The notes under the pieces were generated by a model, which worked only from the letters and a program-made list of their open reading frames with translations, ran no database searches and had not been told where the DNA came from. A stretch of 64,000 bases of DNA from an uncultured Tateyamaria sp. (GTDB lineage: Bacteria > Pseudomonadota > Alphaproteobacteria > Rhodobacterales > Rhodobacteraceae), in contig NZ_CANMEU010000005.1 of NCBI RefSeq assembly GCF_947497045.1, positions 124,001-188,000 of the forward strand, written 5' to 3'. Shown here one piece after another: positions 17,449-26,140 of the stretch; position 1 is the stretch's first letter, and every line of letters starts with the position of its first letter. Position numbers and translations under genes: made by a program.

Positions 17449-18651
17449 ATGTTGGCCGATGCGCTGCTATTGCAGCTTGGCTACAACGCGACCCTTGTGA
17501 CGATTGGGGCATGTCTGTTGGGCATTGCCGCCGGGGTCGCTGGCACCTTTCTGTTCCTGCGAAAACGTGCGTTGGTCAGTGACGCGATCAGCCATGCGAC
17601 CTTGCCGGGCGTTGGCTTGGCCTTCATCCTTATGGTGGGGATGGGCGGCGACGGACGGTCGTTGTTCGGACTGCTTGTGGGCGCGGGGTTCTCGGCGGCG
17701 ATCGGGTTGCTGTGCGTGCATTGGCTGACCACCCGGACCCGATTGGGCGAGGACGCGGCCATCGGTGCGGTGTTGTCGGTGTTCTTCGGTTTCGGGATCG
17801 TCATCCTGACCGTCATCCAGACGATGAACGCAGGCCGCCAAGCGGGACTGGAAGGATTCTTGCTCGGCTCGACCGCAGGCATGTTGCGGGGCGATGCGAT
17901 CCTGCTGGCGGTGTCGGCGACACTGGTGTTGCTGCTGGTGTTGATCCTGCGCCGACCGCTTGAACTGGCCGCGTTTGATCCCGGCTATGCCCAGGCAACC
18001 GGCTGGTCCATGGGTCGGATTGATCTGGCGATGATGGGGATTGTGTTGGTGGTGACGGTCGTGGGCCTCAAGGTGGTGGGCCTGATCCTGATCGTTGCGC
18101 TGTTGATCGTGCCGGCGGTCACGGCGCGGTTCTGGACCGAACGGGCGGGCCACGTGGTGATCATTGCCGGGTTTGTCGGGGGTGTCTCGGGATATGTGGG
18201 TGCGGCGATCTCGGCGATTGCCCCGGCCTTGCCCACCGGGCCAATTGTTGTGCTGGTGGGATTTACGATGTTTTTGGTGTCACTTTTGCTGTCGCCCGGG
18301 CGTGGGGTTTTGGCCTCGGTCCTGATGCATTGGCGGTATCAGCGGCGGGTGCATATGCGCCAGGGATTGCTGGCGCTGGCCCAAGGACAACCCATCTTTG
18401 AAACGCTGACCCACCGCCTGTTGCGGCGTGCCGGGTTGATCCTGCCGGACGGTGTGCCCACAAGCGACGGGCAGGCAGCGGCCGCCAAGGCGCTGCTGGA
18501 TGAAACCCGCTGGTCCATCGTGCGCGCCGATCAAAGCTTTGCCGCCGCCGCGACCCGCTATGACGGGCTGACTGCGATTGAAACTGTCCTCACCCCCGAT
18601 CAACTGAACGAGGTCGATGCGCGCATCAAAGCCCCCGAGGTGGTCACATGA
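17449..18651 (+). CDS. sitC: Metal ABC transporter permease with C-terminal extension
   Basis: This is an ABC-3-type inner-membrane permease with about 8-9 hydrophobic segments; the motif RKRALVSDAISHATLPGVGLAF is characteristic of the Zn/Mn family. The membrane domain ends near residue 285 (LVSLLLSPGRG). A soluble tail of ~115 residues (HWRYQRRVHMRQGLLAL to the end) follows, so the protein (400 residues) is longer than the usual ~280. The tail has a helix-turn-helix-like feel (ETLTHRLLRRAGLI) as seen in some MntC/TroC-type permeases, possibly a regulatory domain. It starts 3 bases after sitB. Confidence 0.88.
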   Translation: MLADALLLQLGYNATLVTIGACLLGIAAGVAGTFLFLRKRALVSDAISHATLPGVGLAFILMVGMGGDGRSLFGLLVGAGFSAAIGLLCVHWLTTRTRLGEDAAIGAVLSVFFGFGIVILTVIQTMNAGRQAGLEGFLLGSTAGMLRGDAILLAVSATLVLLLVLILRRPLELAAFDPGYAQATGWSMGRIDLAMMGIVLVVTVVGLKVVGLILIVALLIVPAVTARFWTERAGHVVIIAGFVGGVSGYVGAAISAIAPALPTGPIVVLVGFTMFLVSLLLSPGRGVLASVLMHWRYQRRVHMRQGLLALAQGQPIFETLTHRLLRRAGLILPDGVPTSDGQAAAAKALLDETRWSIVRADQSFAAAATRYDGLTAIETVLTPDQLNEVDARIKAPEVVT

Positions 18652-19562
18652 TGGGTGTGGAGTTTGTTGCCCTGTCGCTGACTCCCATTCTGATCGGGGT
18701 TTGTGTGGCGGTGGCCTGTGCGCTGCCGGGCAACTTCTTGCTGTTGCGCCGTCAGGCGTTGATTGGGGATGCGATCAGCCACGTGGTTCTGCCCGGTATC
18801 GTGGTGGCGTTTTTGCTGACGGGTGTGGTTGCTACGGGTTCGATGTTGCTGGGGGCTGCGGGTGCAGCAGTGCTATCGGTGATTGCCATTGATCTCATTC
18901 GCAGGCTTGGGCGGATTGAGGCGGGCGCGGCGATGGGCGTGGTCTTTACCGCGATGTTTGCGGGTGGGGTTTTGCTGCTCGAACGCTCGGACACCTCAAG
19001 CGTCCATCTGGATGTGGAACACGCACTGTTTGGCAACCTTGAAAGCCTGATCTGGCTGGATGCGCGGGGGTGGTCATCCCTGCTGGACCCCGCAGCGCTG
19101 TCCGGCTTGCCGGTCGAGCTGCCGCGCATGGCCGTTGCATTGGTGGTGGTGACTGCGTTCCTGTGGTTGTTCTGGCGACCGCTTGCCTTGTCCACCTTCG
19201 ACGAAGGCTTTGCGCGCGGCCTTGGTATGCCAACGGGGCCGTTGGGTCTGGCACTGGTGGTGGTGTCGGCCATCGCGGCTGTGGCAGCGTTCGATGCGGT
19301 GGGGTCGATCATCGTGATCGCGATGTTCATCTGCCCACCCGCAGCGGCGCGGATGATGACGAACCGGCTTGGACATCAAATGGTATGGTCTGCAGCGTTT
19401 GCGGCCTTCTCAGCAATCATTGGCTATGTGCTGGCAGGCTATGGGCCGATCTGGATCGGAGCCTCAGCCTCCGTCAGCGCGGCGGGGATGATTGCCACGG
19501 TGTCTGGCGTGATCCTTGGGGTCGCAGCCGTTGCAGGACCGCACAGGGCGAAAGCCAGCTAG
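18648..19562 (+). CDS. sitD: Metal ABC transporter permease
   Basis: This is the second ABC-3-type permease (304 residues), with the family motif RRQALIGDAISHVVLPGIVVAF and 8 or so membrane segments; no soluble tail. It overlaps sitC by 4 bases (ATGA). Two different permeases, one ATPase and one binding protein match the SitABCD/TroABCD layout used mainly for manganese. It ends at a hairpin shared with convergent map. Confidence 0.92.
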   Translation: MMGVEFVALSLTPILIGVCVAVACALPGNFLLLRRQALIGDAISHVVLPGIVVAFLLTGVVATGSMLLGAAGAAVLSVIAIDLIRRLGRIEAGAAMGVVFTAMFAGGVLLLERSDTSSVHLDVEHALFGNLESLIWLDARGWSSLLDPAALSGLPVELPRMAVALVVVTAFLWLFWRPLALSTFDEGFARGLGMPTGPLGLALVVVSAIAAVAAFDAVGSIIVIAMFICPPAAARMMTNRLGHQMVWSAAFAAFSAIIGYVLAGYGPIWIGASASVSAAGMIATVSGVILGVAAVAGPHRAKAS

Positions 19563-19566
19563 GTAA

Positions 19567-19585
19567 GGCGGAGGTGTCCTCCGCC
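19567..19585. terminator. Hairpin between sitD and map
   Basis: A perfect 8-base stem GGCGGAGG / CCTCCGCC with loop TGT lies 4 bases after the sitD stop and 10 bases before the end of convergent map. There is no long T run on either side, so termination efficiency is uncertain. The position suits a shared bidirectional terminator. Confidence 0.5.
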
Positions 19586-19595
19586 CTGCTCAGCC

Positions 19596-20414
19596 CTATG
19601 TCGGGTGAAACGTGCCTGCGGGGGACAGCGTGAAAATCTCGCACCCATCCTCGGTCACTCCGACCGAGTGTTCAAATTGCGCCGACAGCGATTTGTCACG
19701 CGTCACAGCCGTCCAGTCATCCGAAAGGGTCTTGGTTTCGGGGCGGCCCAGATTGACCATGGGTTCGATGGTAAAGAACATGCCGGGTTCCAGCACAGCG
19801 CCCGTGTTCGGGCGACCATAATGCAGCACGTTGGGGGGGGCATGGAACACCCGGCCCAGCCCGTGCCCGCAAAAATCGCGCACAACCGACATGCGATGGG
19901 ATTCGACGAAACTCTGAATGGCGTGGCCGATATCGCCAAAAGTGTTGCCGGGCTTGACCGCCTCGATGCCGCGCATCAACGCGTCATGGGTCACCTCGAT
20001 CAGACGCTCGGCCTTGCGGGGCAGTTTGCCAGCCACATACATCCGGCTCGTGTCACCGAACCAGCCATCCACAATGACGGTGACGTCGATATTCAGGATA
20101 TCGCCATCCTTCAGGACCTTGTCCCCCGGAATGCCGTGGCACACCACATGGTTCACGCTGATGCAGCTGGCGTGCTTGTACCCCTTATAGCCGATGGTCG
20201 CTGATTTGGCACCCGCCGCATCCACCATGTCGGTGATCAGCTTGTCGATGGTACCGGTGGTCTGGCCGGGAAACACATGTGCGCTCATCCCATCCAGAAT
20301 TTCCGCCGCCAGCTTGCCAGCGGCGTGCATTCCGCCAAAGTCGGCGGTGTCATAAATGCGGATGCCATCCTTTGTCAGACGGCCACGGCTTTCTCGGTCC
20401 AATTTCGGCTCCAT
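19596..20414 (-). CDS. map: Methionine aminopeptidase, type I
   Basis: MetAP removes the initiator methionine from nascent proteins in the cytoplasm. The five metal ligands are recognisable: Asp in NIDVTVIVDGWFGDTSR (two), His in GHGLG, Glu in FFTIEPM and Glu near the C-terminus in QFEHSVGV. At 272 residues it is the short type Ia form without N-terminal zinc finger. It lies 55 bases downstream of sfsA on the same strand, so the two may be co-transcribed. No strong Shine-Dalgarno sequence precedes the ATG. Confidence 0.96.
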   Translation of the reverse strand: MEPKLDRESRGRLTKDGIRIYDTADFGGMHAAGKLAAEILDGMSAHVFPGQTTGTIDKLITDMVDAAGAKSATIGYKGYKHASCISVNHVVCHGIPGDKVLKDGDILNIDVTVIVDGWFGDTSRMYVAGKLPRKAERLIEVTHDALMRGIEAVKPGNTFGDIGHAIQSFVESHRMSVVRDFCGHGLGRVFHAPPNVLHYGRPNTGAVLEPGMFFTIEPMVNLGRPETKTLSDDWTAVTRDKSLSAQFEHSVGVTEDGCEIFTLSPAGTFHPT

Positions 20415-20469
20415 CGGCGAAAAATTTGATTACAGCATACTGCACTGCGGCAAAAAGGGCCAGTCCGTG

Positions 20470-21174
20470 TCAGATGCAGACCGAAACCGGACCCGCGACG
20501 CAGACACCTTTGGGGTCTATATGGGTCCCGAGGCACAGGGTTTCCACCCCCGCCCCCGACGCCTGCGCATAGCGGGTTGCGTAGGTGGGGTCGATATCGG
20601 CTGCAAGCGCAAAGCGATCACAATCTGTGCGTTGTACAAGATACAGCATGACAGCCCTGTGCCCGGCGCGCACCATGTCCGCCAGTGCGTCAAGATGCTT
20701 GGCCCCGCGCGCGGTTACACTGTCGGGAAATTCGGCCAGACCGGGCGTGCGCGACAGGGTCACAGACTTCACCTCGACATAGGCATCGGGCAGGCCCGTG
20801 CCTTGCAGCAAGAAATCGACCCGGCTGTTTTCGCCGTATTTCTGTTCGGGACGCACGGTGGTGTACCCCCCAAAACCCGGCACCACGCCTGCTTCGAAGG
20901 CTGCTTTTAGCGCGCGGTTGGGCACCGATGTGTCAACGCCCGTGAAATGCCCGTTTTCATGTTCGACCAGCCGCCAGCCGAATTTCAGTTTTTTCCTGGG
21001 ATCGTCATTGGGTTCAAGCCAGATTTTGGCCCCCGGCACCGCCAACCCCATCATGGATCCGGGGTTGGCACAATGAGCCACAACCTCGCGCCCATCCGCC
21101 AGCGTGCAATCCGCCAGAAACCGTTTGTAGCGACGGATCAGGGTGGCGGGTACAAGTTCGGTTTGAAAGCGCAT
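20470..21174 (-). CDS. sfsA: SfsA family protein (sugar fermentation stimulation protein)
   Basis: The 234-residue sequence shows the SfsA family hallmarks: FLADCTLADGREVVAHCANPGSM-like N-terminus, a nuclease-like core VDFLLQGTGLPDAYVEVKSVTL (D...E-x-K pattern of a PD-(D/E)XK fold) and FPDSVTARGAKHLDAL. The molecular role of SfsA is poorly defined; nucleic-acid binding has been reported. I take the ATG at 21174 (MRFQTELVP); an upstream in-frame TTG at 21210 is unlikely. It diverges from the cinA-like gene, whose start is 47 bases away. Confidence 0.92.
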   Translation of the reverse strand: MRFQTELVPATLIRRYKRFLADCTLADGREVVAHCANPGSMMGLAVPGAKIWLEPNDDPRKKLKFGWRLVEHENGHFTGVDTSVPNRALKAAFEAGVVPGFGGYTTVRPEQKYGENSRVDFLLQGTGLPDAYVEVKSVTLSRTPGLAEFPDSVTARGAKHLDALADMVRAGHRAVMLYLVQRTDCDRFALAADIDPTYATRYAQASGAGVETLCLGTHIDPKGVCVAGPVSVCI

Positions 21175-21221
21175 GGGGGCAGGCCTATACCGTGTTTCAT
21201 CGATGCTCAAGGAGGCCCATC

Positions 21222-21944
21222 ATGCCCAACCCCACCGCCGCCATGCTGGTGATCGGAGACGAGATTTTGTCGGGCCGCACGCGCGATGCCAACATGCACC
21301 ATCTGGCCGGTCAACTGACCAATCACGGCATCAGCCTGCGCGAAGTGCGCATTGTCAGCGATGACCGCGATGCGATTGTTGATGCCGTGCGGGCCTTGTC
21401 CGCGAGCCATGACAGCGTGTTCACCTCCGGCGGCATCGGGCCGACCCATGACGACATCACCGCCGATTGCATCGCAGCGGCCTTTGAGGCCCATATCGAC
21501 GTGCGCGATGATGCCCGCGCGATTTTGGCAGCGCATTACGCCAAATCCGGCACCGAATTGAACACTGCGCGCTTGCGCATGGCGCGCATTCCCGATGGGG
21601 CCGCGCTCATCGACAATCCGGTCTCTGCCGCGCCCGGCTTTATCCTTGGCAATGTGCATGTGATGGCCGGTGTCCCGTCGGTGTTTCAAGCAATGGTTGC
21701 CTCGGTGCTGCCGACCTTGACGGGCGGTGCGCCGTTGATTTCGAAAACCCTGCGGATTGAGCGGGGGGAGGGCGATATCGCAGGCCCGTTGGGTGAGCTG
21801 GCGTCGCAGTACCCCGAGCTCAGTATCGGGTCCTACCCCTATCAGAAAGACGGAAAATACGGCGCAAATATCGTGATCCGTGGCACGGACGGGGCCGAAG
21901 TTGATACAGCCATTGACGCCTTGGCGCAGCACTTTCCCGCATGA
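21222..21944 (+). CDS. CinA/MoaB-type molybdopterin-binding domain protein
   Basis: The 240-residue protein starts MPNPTAAMLVIGDEILSGRT and has the MoCF-biosynthesis motifs FTSGGIGPTHDDITADCIAA and GFILGNVHVMAGVP, characteristic of the N-terminal domain of CinA (competence/damage-inducible protein A). There is no C-terminal PncC nicotinamide-nucleotide amidase domain, so it is a stand-alone COG1058 protein. The ribosome binding site AAGGAGG decides the start. It overlaps the downstream acetyltransferase by 4 bases. Confidence 0.88.
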   Translation: MPNPTAAMLVIGDEILSGRTRDANMHHLAGQLTNHGISLREVRIVSDDRDAIVDAVRALSASHDSVFTSGGIGPTHDDITADCIAAAFEAHIDVRDDARAILAAHYAKSGTELNTARLRMARIPDGAALIDNPVSAAPGFILGNVHVMAGVPSVFQAMVASVLPTLTGGAPLISKTLRIERGEGDIAGPLGELASQYPELSIGSYPYQKDGKYGANIVIRGTDGAEVDTAIDALAQHFPA

Positions 21945-22663
21945 TCGAACCAAACCCCTTTTATGACGCTATCGAGGGCACATGGCCGCCCGCCCGAACC
22001 AAGGCGGTTGGTCCATGGTTGATCCGCGATGGACGGGGGGGTGGTAAACGGGTGTCTGCGGCAATTGCAACGTGCGCGATCACGGACGGGGATGTGCCAG
22101 AGGCCGAGGCCGCAATGCGTGGGCTTGGGCAGGTCCCGCTGTTTATGATCCGCTGTGACGATATCGCCCTTGATGCCATGCTGGCCAGGCGGGGTTACAC
22201 CATGGTCGATCCGACAAACGGGTATTGCATTGCGCCTGGGCAACTCACCGACATCCCCATCCCGCGCGTCACCACATTCGCGATCTGGGAACCGCTGGCG
22301 ATCATGGGCGAAATCTGGGCCAAGGGCGGTATCAGACCTGCCCGCCTTGATGTCATGGCGCGGGCCAAGATCAAGACTGGCATTCTTGCCCGTTGGAATG
22401 AAAAACCTGCCGGTGCCGCCTTTGTTGCGCTGCACGATGGAATTGCAATGGTGCACGCGGTCGAAGTCCTGCCGCATCAGCGCCGTCAAGGCGTTGCGCA
22501 GTGGATTATGCGCCAGGCCGCCTTTTGGGCGCAGGATCAGGGTGCGGCCACGCTGGCGGTTTTGACCACGGCGTCAAATGACGCGGCCAATGGGCTTTAT
22601 CAGCGGTTGGGTTTTCAGCCATTGCCGGGCTATCATTACCGCACCGCTCCGGAGGACACATGA
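21941..22663 (+). CDS. GNAT-family N-acetyltransferase
   Basis: The C-terminal ~90 residues hold the GNAT acetyl-CoA fold: MVHAVEVLPHQRRQGVAQWIMRQAA (Q/R-x-x-G-x-A pyrophosphate loop) followed by NDAANGLYQRLGFQP. The N-terminal ~120 residues are less conserved. It starts inside the end of the cinA-like gene (ATGA overlap) and its own stop overlaps the next gene, so the three form an operon. Substrate is unknown. Confidence 0.82.
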   Translation: MIEPNPFYDAIEGTWPPARTKAVGPWLIRDGRGGGKRVSAAIATCAITDGDVPEAEAAMRGLGQVPLFMIRCDDIALDAMLARRGYTMVDPTNGYCIAPGQLTDIPIPRVTTFAIWEPLAIMGEIWAKGGIRPARLDVMARAKIKTGILARWNEKPAGAAFVALHDGIAMVHAVEVLPHQRRQGVAQWIMRQAAFWAQDQGAATLAVLTTASNDAANGLYQRLGFQPLPGYHYRTAPEDT

Positions 22664-23226
22664 CAGACCGCCCCACCGCCCTCGACCTGCCGATGGTCGA
22701 CCCGCTGCCCGATACGACCCAAAAGTACTTCGATATTTGCCAGGACAAGCTGGGGATGGTCCCGAATGTACTGCGCGCCCATGCGTTTGATATCGACAAG
22801 CTGAACGCGTTTACCGCGCTTTATAATGATCTGATGCTGGCCGGTAGCGGGCTGAGCAAGCTGGAACGCGAGATGATCGCGGTGGTCGTGAGTGCGACAA
22901 ACCGCTGTTATTACTGCCTGACAGCCCATGGGGCTGCGGTGCGCGAGTTATCGGGCAACCCGATATTGGGCGAGCAGTTGGTGATGAATTGGCGGGTCGC
23001 CGATGTGACCCCGCGCCATCGCGCGATGCTGGGGTTTGCCGAGAAAGTGACGCTTGCCTCGGCCCAGATCAGCGAGGGGGATCGTCAGGGGCTGCGCGAT
23101 GTCGGGCTCAGTGATCGCGACATCTGGGATGTGATCAACGTGGCGGCATTTTTCAACATGTCCAACCGGGTGGCCAGTGCGACGGCGATGCAGCCCAATG
23201 GCTCCTATCACGGGCAGGCCCGATAG
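22660..23226 (+). CDS. AhpD-like peroxidase-related enzyme
   Basis: The 188-residue protein belongs to the carboxymuconolactone decarboxylase/AhpD superfamily. It contains the redox-active pair CYYC in VSATNRCYYCLTAHGAAV with the following His, the proton-relay pattern of AhpD-type proteins. Members annotated as peroxidase-related enzyme have this length and the start LDLPMVDPLPDTTQKYF. It overlaps the GNAT gene by 4 bases and precedes the OmpA-like gene by 2 bases. A role in peroxide detoxification is inferred from the family. Confidence 0.85.
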   Translation: MTDRPTALDLPMVDPLPDTTQKYFDICQDKLGMVPNVLRAHAFDIDKLNAFTALYNDLMLAGSGLSKLEREMIAVVVSATNRCYYCLTAHGAAVRELSGNPILGEQLVMNWRVADVTPRHRAMLGFAEKVTLASAQISEGDRQGLRDVGLSDRDIWDVINVAAFFNMSNRVASATAMQPNGSYHGQAR

Positions 23227-23228
23227 AC

Positions 23229-24176
23229 GTGGATTGGGTGCGCAACAGTCTTGCGGCTGCGCTGTGCTGCGTTGCGGTCCAGACGCAGGCCTTGCAGTTG
23301 ACCTTGCCCACAACCGCGCGCCAGACGGCATCGCGTGACAGTGCCCTTGATCAGGTTGCCGTGCCGGTCGCGCCCTTTTACAACGGGGCCTTGAAAACCG
23401 AACGCAGCGAAGGGGCCGTGACCCGGCGCGCCTATCGCATACCGGCTTCTGGCATGACGCCGTTGCAACTCGTGGCCCCGATGCGGGCACAGATTGCTGC
23501 GGCGGGCTATGATATTCTGCTTGATTGCGATGATGACATTTGCGGCGGTTTTGATTTCCGGTTCGCGATTGAGGTGCTGCCGGCCCCAAACATGTACGTC
23601 AATATCCGCGACTATCAGTTTATCAGCGCGCGCCATCCCGAGACGAAGGCGATCATCACCCTGCTGGCAAGTGCGGCGGCAGGGGCCGGATATTTGCAGA
23701 TCACCCAAGTGGCCAAAGGCTTGGCTGGGGCGGTGCAGCCTACGGCCGTGGTGCCCACCGCCTCCGCTCCCGAGGTACGTGCGCCGGGGCCTGCGGGTGA
23801 TCTTGAAACCCAACTGCTCAACACCGGGTCAATCGTGCTGCGTACCCTCGACTTTGCGGTTGGCACGACGACGCTGAGCGAGGGATCAAGTGCTGAGCTG
23901 TCAGCCCTTGCTACTTTGTTGCAGGCGCGTCCTGGCCTGCAGGTTGCTGTTGTCGGGCACACGGATACAGTAGGCGGGTTAGAGACCAATATCTCCGTCT
24001 CGCGCGCCCGTGCGCGAGCGGTGCGCAGTGCGCTCATCAACACCTATGGCGCGGACGGGGATCAGATCGAAGCGGAGGGCATGGGCTATCTGTCGCCGCT
24101 CGCATCCAATCTGACAGCCGAGGGGCGTGAGGCCAACCGCCGGGTCGAAGTGATCGTGGTGCGCGAAGACAAGTAG
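23229..24176 (+). CDS. OmpA-family protein with C-terminal peptidoglycan-binding domain
   Basis: The protein (315 residues) starts with GTG two bases after the upstream stop and has a signal peptide (RNSLAAALCCVAVQTQA). The middle region (~30-190) is unfamiliar. The C-terminal ~110 residues form an OmpA-like domain: VVGHTDTVGGLETNISVSRARA and EGREANRRVEVIV. This domain binds diaminopimelate in peptidoglycan, so the protein likely tethers the envelope. The tail of a four-gene + strand operon. Confidence 0.85.
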   Translation: MDWVRNSLAAALCCVAVQTQALQLTLPTTARQTASRDSALDQVAVPVAPFYNGALKTERSEGAVTRRAYRIPASGMTPLQLVAPMRAQIAAAGYDILLDCDDDICGGFDFRFAIEVLPAPNMYVNIRDYQFISARHPETKAIITLLASAAAGAGYLQITQVAKGLAGAVQPTAVVPTASAPEVRAPGPAGDLETQLLNTGSIVLRTLDFAVGTTTLSEGSSAELSALATLLQARPGLQVAVVGHTDTVGGLETNISVSRARARAVRSALINTYGADGDQIEAEGMGYLSPLASNLTAEGREANRRVEVIVVREDK

Positions 24177-24192
24177 GCTGCACTCGCTTGTC

Positions 24193-24939
24193 CTAGTTCT
24201 GCGACCATGCGGCATGCAGGTCTTCGAGGTGGGGAATGAATTCGGTACAGAACGTGACCGATATCTCTTGAGGGTCGTAAAACGCGTTTGGTTCGCCGCA
24301 AGACGAGACGGTCACGACCACTTCCTGCGGCAGTCTGATATCCCCGTTCATGCTGGCGACCTCGGCTGCCAATACCTCGTTCAACAGGGTTGCCCCGTCG
24401 CCTGAGCCTGCGCGAAAGATCATGGGCACGCCCGCGCGTTGGTCATCCATTTCGTCAAAAATAATACCCCAACTGTAGGCTGCCTGCTCGTATTCTTCCA
24501 CACAGGTCTCGGCACGACCCTCGGGCAACCCCAGATCGACCGCCAGATCGTCGCGCGCGTCGGGGTTGGCCCCGTAAAACAGGCAGACGTGATTATAGTA
24601 TCGCTGTTCGTCCGGGCCATGCAGATCCCAGTAGGGCACCTCCTCGGTCTGGTCGGGGTCGTTGATAAAACCAAAGGCGCTGTCATAGGCGATGGCCTGC
24701 GCCGTGTCCTCGTCAAACAGCCAGTCGATCATCAGCACCGACATTACGTCGGCGGCGTCCTCTTCCTGACCAAAGATCGGCACCTCCATCAGATCGATCA
24801 CAGCATGCCCAAGTTCGTGATAAAAGATCGACAGGATATTCGCCTCGATAAAGGCCTGCCGTTCGTCAAGATCCTGCGCCTGCGCGGGTGTTGCAGATGT
24901 GATTGTCAGGACGGCAATCAGGTGGGGGAAGATGCGCAT
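24193..24939 (-). CDS. DUF4344-type putative zinc metallopeptidase, secreted
   Basis: The 248-residue protein has a signal peptide (PHLIAVLTITSATPAQA) and the zinc-protease motif HELGH in LSIFYHELGHAVIDLMEVP, followed by an acidic sequence (GQEEDAADVMSVLM) that could supply the third ligand. These are features of the DUF4344 family of putative metallopeptidases. Two cysteines near CLFYG and the C-terminal VSSCGEPNAFYDPQEISVTFC region may form disulfides in the periplasm. It is convergent with the OmpA gene. Substrate is unknown. Confidence 0.8.
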   Translation of the reverse strand: MRIFPHLIAVLTITSATPAQAQDLDERQAFIEANILSIFYHELGHAVIDLMEVPIFGQEEDAADVMSVLMIDWLFDEDTAQAIAYDSAFGFINDPDQTEEVPYWDLHGPDEQRYYNHVCLFYGANPDARDDLAVDLGLPEGRAETCVEEYEQAAYSWGIIFDEMDDQRAGVPMIFRAGSGDGATLLNEVLAAEVASMNGDIRLPQEVVVTVSSCGEPNAFYDPQEISVTFCTEFIPHLEDLHAAWSQN

Positions 24940-24972
24940 GGTGGTCTCGATATGTGGTGGTGATGTCGTGTC

Positions 24973-25000
24973 GTGGTTTCTGGTGATCTATGGAAACCAC
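24973..25000. repeat. 8-base inverted repeat upstream of the metallopeptidase gene
   Basis: GTGGTTTC (24973-24980) and GAAACCAC (24993-25000) form a perfect inverted repeat with a 12-base spacer. It lies about 34-61 bases upstream of the DUF4344 gene start and 52 bases before the LysR terminator hairpin. It could be an operator for the metallopeptidase gene or a leader hairpin; the sequence does not decide. Confidence 0.35.
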
Positions 25001-25051
25001 GGACATGTCAAATTCGACACCTTGGCGTGCTTGCGGTCGGTCTGCAAAGAC

Positions 25052-25081
25052 AAAAAAACCCCGGCGCATGCACGCCGGGGT
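25052..25081 (-). terminator. Intrinsic terminator of the LysR gene
   Basis: Read on the minus strand, a 9-base perfect stem (ACCCCGGCG / CGCCGGGGT, loop TGCATG) is followed directly by seven T residues. It stands 32 bases after the stop of the minus-strand LysR-type gene. This is a textbook Rho-independent terminator for that gene. Confidence 0.88.
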
Positions 25082-25113
25082 CAGGTCACCTCGCATGAGG
25101 TCAGGGGAAAACC

Positions 25114-26019
25114 TTACCAGTCGGATGGGCCCTTGTCAGCAAAGGCGTGGGCCAGAAAGTCGATGAACGCACGCACTTTGGGCTGGGTGAAGCGGCCGGG
25201 CGGGTACACTGCATAGATGCCTTGGGTTTCCATCGGCAGCTCTGGAATGGCGTCTTCGATCAGGCCTTGTTCCATCGCATCCGCGTACAAAAAGCTGGGC
25301 AGGTACGCGATGCCAAGACCCGAGATCGCAGCGTTCAACAAGGATTGCCCGTCATTGACCGACAACCAGCCCGCGGTACGCACTTGCCGCTTTTCGCCCG
25401 AGGGGGCGGTCAGTTTCCAGACATTGCCCGAAGATTGGTTGGAGTAATGCAGCAGCTTGTGCTCGTTCAGATCGTCGATCTTTTCGGGACGGCCGTATTT
25501 CTCGAAATAGTCGGGGCTGGCGATCATCCGTTTGGTGGTCTCGGTCAGCTTGCGGGCGCGCAGGGTGCTGTCTTCCAGCTCACCGATGCGGATCGCCATG
25601 TCGAACCCTTCCGATATCAGCTCAACATAGCGGTTGTTCAGAACCATGTTGACGGTGATATCCGGGAAGTCTTCGAGGAACTCGGACAGGCGGGGGGACA
25701 GGTGGTTGACCCCAAAATCCGTCGCCACGGAAATCCGCAGCAGGCCCGAGGGGGCCGATTGCATGGACGTCACCAGCGAGTCCGCTTCGCCTGCGTCATT
25801 CAGAACGCGGCGGGCGCGGTCGTAATAGGCAAGGCCAATCTCGGTGGGGCTGACCCGGCGTGTGGTCCGGTTCAGCAGGCGGGCCCCAAGGCGTGCCTCA
25901 AGCGATGAGACGTGTTTGGAGACGGCGGACTTCGAAATCCCCATCTTTTTGGCAGCGTCCGTAAATCCGCCCTGGTCCACGACCATGGCGAAAGCTTCCA
26001 TTTCAGTGAGTCGGTCCAT
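25114..26019 (-). CDS. LysR-family transcriptional regulator
   Basis: The 301-residue protein has an N-terminal winged helix-turn-helix (MDRLTEMEAFAMVVDQGGFTDAAKKMGISKSAVSKHVSSLEARLGARLLNR in outline, helix at TDAAKKMGISKSAVSKHV). A LysR substrate-binding domain follows. The start MDRLTEM is chosen because of GAAAGGG upstream and family alignment; an upstream TTG at 26034 is in frame. No neighbouring divergent operon clearly identifies its target. It ends at a strong terminator. Confidence 0.92.
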   Translation of the reverse strand: MDRLTEMEAFAMVVDQGGFTDAAKKMGISKSAVSKHVSSLEARLGARLLNRTTRRVSPTEIGLAYYDRARRVLNDAGEADSLVTSMQSAPSGLLRISVATDFGVNHLSPRLSEFLEDFPDITVNMVLNNRYVELISEGFDMAIRIGELEDSTLRARKLTETTKRMIASPDYFEKYGRPEKIDDLNEHKLLHYSNQSSGNVWKLTAPSGEKRQVRTAGWLSVNDGQSLLNAAISGLGIAYLPSFLYADAMEQGLIEDAIPELPMETQGIYAVYPPGRFTQPKVRAFIDFLAHAFADKGPSDW

Positions 26020-26140
26020 GCCCGGCCCTTTCAATCTTTGTGCGTCGAGGATCAGGTATCAACGCCAAAGAGGGCACAATCAGGGCAGGGGTGGGATAAT
26101 ATCAGGGTGATAACTGGGATCGTTGAAGGCACGGAAACGA

